6,251 nucleotides of DNA from an uncultured Lachnospiraceae bacterium (GTDB taxonomy: Bacteria; Bacillota; Clostridia; Lachnospirales; Lachnospiraceae). The stretch is from assembly GCA_947628025.1 (NCBI GenBank), contig CANQYH010000191.1, positions 1-6,251 of the forward strand. Reading direction: 5' to 3'. Below the pieces are notes generated by a model. That model saw only the letters and a program-made list of their open reading frames with translations. It had not been told where the DNA came from and did no database searches. The translations under genes were made by a program, and so were the position numbers. Below are positions 4,758 through 6,251 of this stretch, piece by piece. Within the stretch, counting starts at the first letter, position 1. Each line of letters opens with the position of its first letter.

Positions 4758-6065
4758 ATGAGCGATTTTAATTCCATGGACAGGGAATATAAAAAGAACC
4801 AGCTGAGACGCCGGATCATCAGCGCCGGGGATGCCCGGGGGCCGGTGGATTTTGCCGCGCAGCCGGATGAAGACGAAGAAGAGCTGCGTTTGGCGCGGAG
4901 AAGATCCCGGCGGCGCAGGACGATCGTTCTCACGGTCCTGCTTTGCCTGATCGCTGCCGCGCTGGGGGCCGTTTACTGGTATCTGAGGTATTATCAGATG
5001 ACGGCGGCCACGGTAGTCTGGGAACGGCAGATGGAGCAGACGGAGGGCACGTTTACCGCCTATGCCAGTTTCGGCGACAATGTGCTCAAATACACCCGCG
5101 ACGGCGCGTCGTATATCGACAGCTCCGGCAAGGACATCTGGATCCAGAGTTATGAGATGAACGCTCCCATGGTGGCGGTTTCCGGTGATTATGCGGCCAT
5201 CGCGGACCGGCAGGGCAATACCATCTACATCTGCGATACGACCGGCTGTCTGGGGATCGCGACCACGATCATGCCGATCTCCCGCGTTACGATCTCGTCC
5301 AAGGGCATGGTGGCGGCCGTGGTGGAGGACCAGAGCGCCAGCTATGTGTATTATTATCAGAAAGACGGCACGGAGATGAAGATCTACATCCGCGGCTTCC
5401 TCAAGGCCGAGGATACGTCGGACGAGTGGGGCGTCGGCTATGTGCTGGATGCGGCGCTGTCCCCCAACGGCAACATCCTGATGGGCGCTTACTATTATAT
5501 TCAGGGCGGCGCGCTGAGAAACCGGGTAGCTTTCTACAATTTTTCCGAGGTGGGGAAAAATGTGGAGAACCGTATGGTGGGCGGCTTCCATGATATCTAT
5601 GAGGACAGCATGATCGCGAAAGTGGCCTGCCTAAATGATACATACGCGGTGGCGTTCGCGGACAACAGCCTGTCGTTTTACAGTCTGCGCGACGAGATGT
5701 CCCCGGCGATGGTGCGGCTGATACCGGTAGAAGAAGAGATCCGCAGTATTTTTTACAATGAAAACTATGTGGGGATCATTGTGAGCGACGTGTCGGGGGA
5801 GAACGATTACCGCATGGATGTGTACGAGGACGACGGTACAAAAGCGTTTTCGGTCCCGTTTGATTATGAATACATGCACGCGAGCGTGGAGGACGACATG
5901 ATCTTTTTGTATAATGAGGATTCCTGCCGGGTTTATAACCGTTATGGCAATCTCAAATACGAGGGGACCTTTGCTTTCACGCTGTCCAAGGTCACGAAAG
6001 GCCGCCTGCCCAATCAGATCATCGTGACGGGACCGCAGATCATGCAGGAATTGATCTTACATTAG
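4758..6065 (+). CDS. DUF5711-family single-pass membrane protein, propeller-like outer domain
   Basis: A 435-residue protein. Residues 1-54 are polar and end in an arginine cluster (47-54), a membrane helix spans 56-76, and the rest is predicted outside the cell. That part is strand-rich with repeating short units such as NVLKYTRDGASYIDSSGKDI (108-127), AAIADRQGNTIYICD (146-160), YAVAFADNSLSFYSL (296-310) and DSCRVYNRYGNL (388-399), a pattern like blades of a beta-propeller. It matches DUF5711 as I know it; the family has no established function. The start at 4758 is chosen because AGGAGA (4745-4750) lies 7 bases before it; the frame is open to an ATG at 4665, but those residues overlap the promoter. 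It ends 26 bases before glucokinase, so co-transcription is likely. Sensing or envelope assembly are guesses. Confidence 0.88.
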   Translation: MSDFNSMDREYKKNQLRRRIISAGDARGPVDFAAQPDEDEEELRLARRRSRRRRTIVLTVLLCLIAAALGAVYWYLRYYQMTAATVVWERQMEQTEGTFTAYASFGDNVLKYTRDGASYIDSSGKDIWIQSYEMNAPMVAVSGDYAAIADRQGNTIYICDTTGCLGIATTIMPISRVTISSKGMVAAVVEDQSASYVYYYQKDGTEMKIYIRGFLKAEDTSDEWGVGYVLDAALSPNGNILMGAYYYIQGGALRNRVAFYNFSEVGKNVENRMVGGFHDIYEDSMIAKVACLNDTYAVAFADNSLSFYSLRDEMSPAMVRLIPVEEEIRSIFYNENYVGIIVSDVSGENDYRMDVYEDDGTKAFSVPFDYEYMHASVEDDMIFLYNEDSCRVYNRYGNLKYEGTFAFTLSKVTKGRLPNQIIVTGPQIMQELILH

Positions 6066-6091
6066 ACATTACACATAAAGGAGAAACGACG

Positions 6092-6251
6092 ATGGCAAAA
6101 AAATGTATTGGAGTGGACGTGGGAGGTACGACGGTGAAGATCGGCATCCTGGACGAGGAGGGGACGCTGCTGAAGAAATGGGAGATCCCGACCCGGACGG
6201 AGGGATGCGGTTCCCGGATCCTCCCGGATGCGGCGGAGTCGATCCTTGCCG
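6092..6251 (+). CDS. glcK: ROK-family glucokinase, N-terminal part
   Basis: Only the first 53 codons are in the window; the frame runs off the right edge. It begins MAKKCIGVDVGGTTVKIGIL, which contains the ROK/actin-fold phosphate-binding loop DVGGTTVK (9-16), and continues with KKWEIPTRTE, typical of Gram-positive ATP-dependent glucokinases. The enzyme phosphorylates glucose to glucose 6-phosphate in the cytoplasm, which is the substrate of Pgi encoded at the other end of the window. AAAGGAG (6077-6083) lies 8 bases before the ATG. The 26-base gap from the DUF5711 gene, with no terminator, suggests one transcript. The zinc-binding cysteine motif of ROK proteins would lie further downstream, so a related sugar kinase cannot be fully excluded. 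Confidence 0.87.
   Translation, partial: MAKKCIGVDVGGTTVKIGILDEEGTLLKKWEIPTRTEGCGSRILPDAAESILA

Noticed and set aside
4650..5591. Minus-strand open frame (313 codons) opposite the DUF5711 gene
   Set aside because: The His/Arg-rich, low-order translation and absence of a ribosome binding site mark it as a shadow of the real plus-strand gene.
6051..6079. TTGATC-N17-CATAAA as a separate glucokinase promoter
   Set aside because: Both boxes are poor, and transcription would start inside or past the ribosome binding site.

Overview
The window looks like chromosomal DNA of a spore-forming, fairly GC-rich member of the Clostridia, most likely Lachnospiraceae. This rests on strong AGGAGG-type ribosome binding sites, a YyaC (DUF1256) sporulation gene, DUF5684 and DUF5711 proteins typical of that group, and glycolytic enzymes of Firmicutes type. 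There is no sign of mobile DNA, CRISPR, tRNA or rRNA. The placement is by recognition only; no search was run.

Layout: (1) 1-105, an AT-rich leader with two abutting small hairpins. (2) pgi, glucose-6-phosphate isomerase, 106-1455 (+), ending at a strong hairpin terminator (1487-1524) shared with the convergent gene. (3) Two minus-strand genes: a DUF5684 membrane protein (1546-1992) with its own near-consensus promoter, and upstream of it a small conserved-looking 88-residue protein (2064-2330). (4) A divergent control region (2331-2539). The small gene's vegetative-type promoter points left, and a promoter resembling the forespore sigma-G consensus points right, towards yyaC. (5) yyaC (2540-3115, +). 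(6) A single-pass membrane protein with an N-terminal domain resembling a metal-site-dead JAMM/MPN fold, a long Gly/Ser/Asp linker and a C-terminal LysM domain (3265-4653, +). (7) A DUF5711 single-pass membrane protein with a beta-propeller-like outer part (4758-6065, +), and 26 bp later the first 53 codons of a ROK-family glucokinase (6092 to the window end).

How the genes may work together: pgi and glucokinase are adjacent steps of glucose entry into glycolysis and bracket the window, but they are separated by about 4.6 kb and by minus-strand genes. DUF5711 and glucokinase probably share a transcript. YyaC, the LysM protein and the DUF5711 protein suggest a cell-envelope or spore theme. The LysM and DUF5711 proteins are both predicted to have the N-terminus inside and a large C-terminal part outside the membrane. 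The least understood parts are the pseudo-JAMM/LysM protein and the 88-residue protein with its palindrome-bearing promoter and long structured leader.
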